Part shown: in pieces, positions 61,981-64,000 of the stretch
How the letters are laid out: every line of letters begins with the position of its first letter
Numbering within the stretch: the stretch's first letter is position 1
From: Ricordea florida
Taxonomy: Eukaryota; Cnidaria; Anthozoa; Corallimorpharia; Ricordeidae
Direction: 5' to 3'
Length of the DNA stretch: 64,000 bases
Assembly (NCBI GenBank): GCA_949710005.1
Contig: OX453277.1
Location: forward strand, 1,773,501-1,837,500
The notes under the pieces: generated by a model
Database searches by the model: none
What the model saw: the letters and a program-made list of their open reading frames with translations, nothing else
Told to the model about the DNA's origin: nothing
Translations under genes and position numbers: made by a program

Positions 61981-63990
61981 TTACGTGGTCGTCTTGTCTG
62001 ATCTGTTGATCAGCCTATTGTCTCGATGAGGCAATGCTGAGAATCGGAGAACAGCTTTCTCCTGTATCTTAATAATTCGTTCCTTGAATGACTTTTCATC
62101 GAATTTTGACTCGTTCTCTTCATCGTCGGTTTCATCATCCTGGTCGTCGGTGCCATCGTCTTCTTCGGCGGCGTCGATGTCATCGTTTTCACCTGCCAGA
62201 TACCTAAAAAAAGTATTGAAATCAAGACACCTCGTCAGTATAACAGGTCAGTACAATCCTTCAATAACTCGAGCGACTAGAGCTTGTGGTCGTATGTAAA
62301 GCTAATGAAGTATATTTACATTATCAGCAAAGTCGTTTCTTCCTGTTTTTGGATTTTATACTAGTCATAGTTGTCACTAAATCTGCCCCCGACTTTGTAA
62401 AAACTGAATGAAGACTGCATTTGTCCATGTATTTGTTATGAACCTTTGAAATGTAGTTTTCGTTTGAGAGTTTGCGAGTGCAAATTCCTTGTTGTGTTTG
62501 TGTTTTGTCAATTATCACACTTTGTTTCTTGGGTTAATGGAAATCCTCATACATATCGTGTTTAGGATGGGTTTACAGTATAGCTTGGAATGAAATAAGA
62601 AAGCTGGGAATGAAATCGTGACGACTCGTTGCCAAACTTGCCAAACCCAGTTTGCGCGGTTGCTGAGCCAGGCGCACATGCTGAAAATTAACCGGGACCA
62701 CCGTGCGCGCCTATTTTCGTCAAATCGAGAAAATTTTCGCATACTAACACTACGACCATACGATACTTCTTATTTACGCGGGGAACATTAGGGTGCCTCC
62801 TCGGGTTCCGGCCTCTGGGCCGGAACCCTGCGGGGGCAATTAAAAACTAAATATTTATATTTATGTTAAAATGAACTTCTATCAATAGCTGGTACGTAAT
62901 TTTTCATTTACCTTATATTTTTTGTAATCGTAGTATATTGTGGCTGAAAAGCCCTGGCAAGTGAGCTTCTACAAAATGTACACGATTGTTTGTATTCGTA
63001 TGTATGTATTTACGTATTTTATTAAATTCCGTCAGTGTAGTGTACGTTTGATTGAAATCGGAAACTGTTTTGACCAAAGAGTTATTTTTTTCTTTCACAT
63101 CATCAAGCAAGTTTACATTTTTCTTGAACCCACCTGTTAAGTGTGTTTGCAAGTTCTTCCATACGATGGCACAATGGCTCATAGCAAACAGGACATTTAA
63201 CTTGATCTTCTCTCATTGCGTAGCTGTGCTCTTGTTTGCTTTCGCTTGGATGGAACAGACATCCTCTGTGGAAGGTATGGCCACAGTTTAGCCGTATGAT
63301 GGGTTGTTCGGTCTCCACAACGCATGCTGGCTCGTCACAAGTTAAGTCTTGATCAGGCTCCTTGCCTAAAAAGGCATAACCCATGGGAAGGCAGCGTTGG
63401 TCCAGGGTTGTATCCAGTGCAGGGAAATAGTATGGCTGCAAGAAAACAAATACAGGTATACAGTCAACTCTCTCTAAGACGGACACCGTTGGGACCGGAT
63501 CCAACTGTCCCTCTTAGAGAGGTGTCCATCTTATAGGGAGTTTAGTTACAGTAAAATGATTGAAAAATGGCAGGGATGGAACCAACGCCAGGTGTCCGTT
63601 TTAAAGAGGTGTCCGTCTTATAAAGGTGTCCGTTAAGAGAGAGTTGACTGTATATGTGTATTCATGTTGAAGCTTCTGAAGTAGCATTATTTTCCCACAG
63701 TTGCCCTTCAGTACTAGTGCTTGGAAGATCCATCTCCTAACTCATTTTGTTAAGTGTGATATTTCAAAATCCCTACAATTATTATCAACCTGATATTTTC
63801 GTTTTCCTTTAGGAATCCTGTTGGTCTGGCCCAGTGTGTTCCAGACTTCACAAAACAGGTCAATGAAAAATTCTGCTGCTGAGTATACCAGCTGTGAAAT
63901 ATTGTTGATGCCCCTTCCTCTGCTGTACTGGGGAAGAAACCACTCCATGAAATCACAGTCGAACCGTCTTCCACTCAAAGCATGTGCCAT
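61981..63990 (-). CDS. RING-finger protein gene, 3' exons (partial)
   Basis: Three exons on the minus strand, transcribed right to left: 63,790 to at least 63,990; 63,134-63,435; 61,981-62,203. Splice sites (CAG/GTTGAT donor, TTGTTTTCTTGCAG acceptor, ACAG/GTGGGT donor, CTTTTTTTAG acceptor) and phases agree. The middle exon holds a RING-type zinc finger: CDEPAC, then CGHTFHRGC, a loop of about 25 residues and CPVC. The last exon is strikingly acidic (ENDDIDAAEEDDGTDDQDDE region) and ends with TAA at 61,981-61,983. RING domains usually act as E3 ubiquitin ligases, so that role is likely. The first exon in view may start at ATG 63,990 or be an internal exon continuing past the window. A Tc1/mariner-like MITE lies in the intron between the first two exons. 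Confidence 0.65.
63459..63652. mobile_element. Tc1/mariner-like MITE, 194 bp
   Basis: Ends TACAGTCAACTCTCTCTAA and the near-exact inverse, TA on both flanks, and repeated AGAGGTGTCCGTC units inside. In an intron of the RING-finger gene. Confidence 0.75.
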
Positions 63991-64000
63991 TATGTGAATT

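Overview
The window looks like chromosomal DNA of a cnidarian, most likely an anthozoan such as a stony coral. The reasons are intron-rich metazoan genes (three alpha-tubulin genes, a secreted CUB-EGF gene), a large TPR-CHAT gene of a kind known to be expanded in cnidarians, a tRNA-headed SINE, and dense short inverted-repeat transposons. The taxon is an inference; nothing in the sequence names a species.

Bases 1 to about 13,010 are the right-hand part of an endogenous Polinton/adintovirus-like element. It is visibly more A+T-rich than the host DNA beside it, intronless and gene-dense. It holds the 3' part of a protein-primed family B DNA polymerase, a retroviral-type integrase broken by one in-frame TGA, a double jelly-roll major capsid protein, an A32-type packaging ATPase, a cluster of small membrane proteins, a probable ssDNA-binding protein with an acidic tail, a coiled-coil membrane protein, a putative minor capsid (penton-like) protein, and two genes resembling giant-virus proteins (an AWHPxR protein and a SAP-like plus zinc-repeat protein). 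A TCTAAAG/TTTAAAG motif lies 31-36 nt upstream of most start codons on both strands, and an identical-arm hairpin sits at two convergent gene ends. Replication, integration, packaging and capsid genes are thus nearly all present; no adenain-like protease is visible and the left end lies outside the window.

Bases 13,010-25,110 are host DNA with MITEs and one minus-strand TPR-CHAT gene split by an 8-bp tandem duplication. Bases 25,111-32,336 are a seven-exon gene for a secreted CUB plus three-EGF protein (291 aa by exon chaining), with a minisatellite in intron 1, a GC-AG intron, and repeats at two of its splice sites. Bases 33,523-53,125 carry three alpha-tubulin genes in tandem, each with the same six-exon structure; the third is a mosaic of the other two. 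Between genes 1 and 2 (37,727-39,813) lies a second, decayed Polinton relative: a 2.1-kb element with terminal inverted repeats and a broken capsid gene. Bases 53,126-61,980 are mostly repeats, including a TTAA-flanked element nested in a hairpin MITE. Bases 61,981-64,000 hold the last three exons seen of a minus-strand RING-finger gene that runs off the window.
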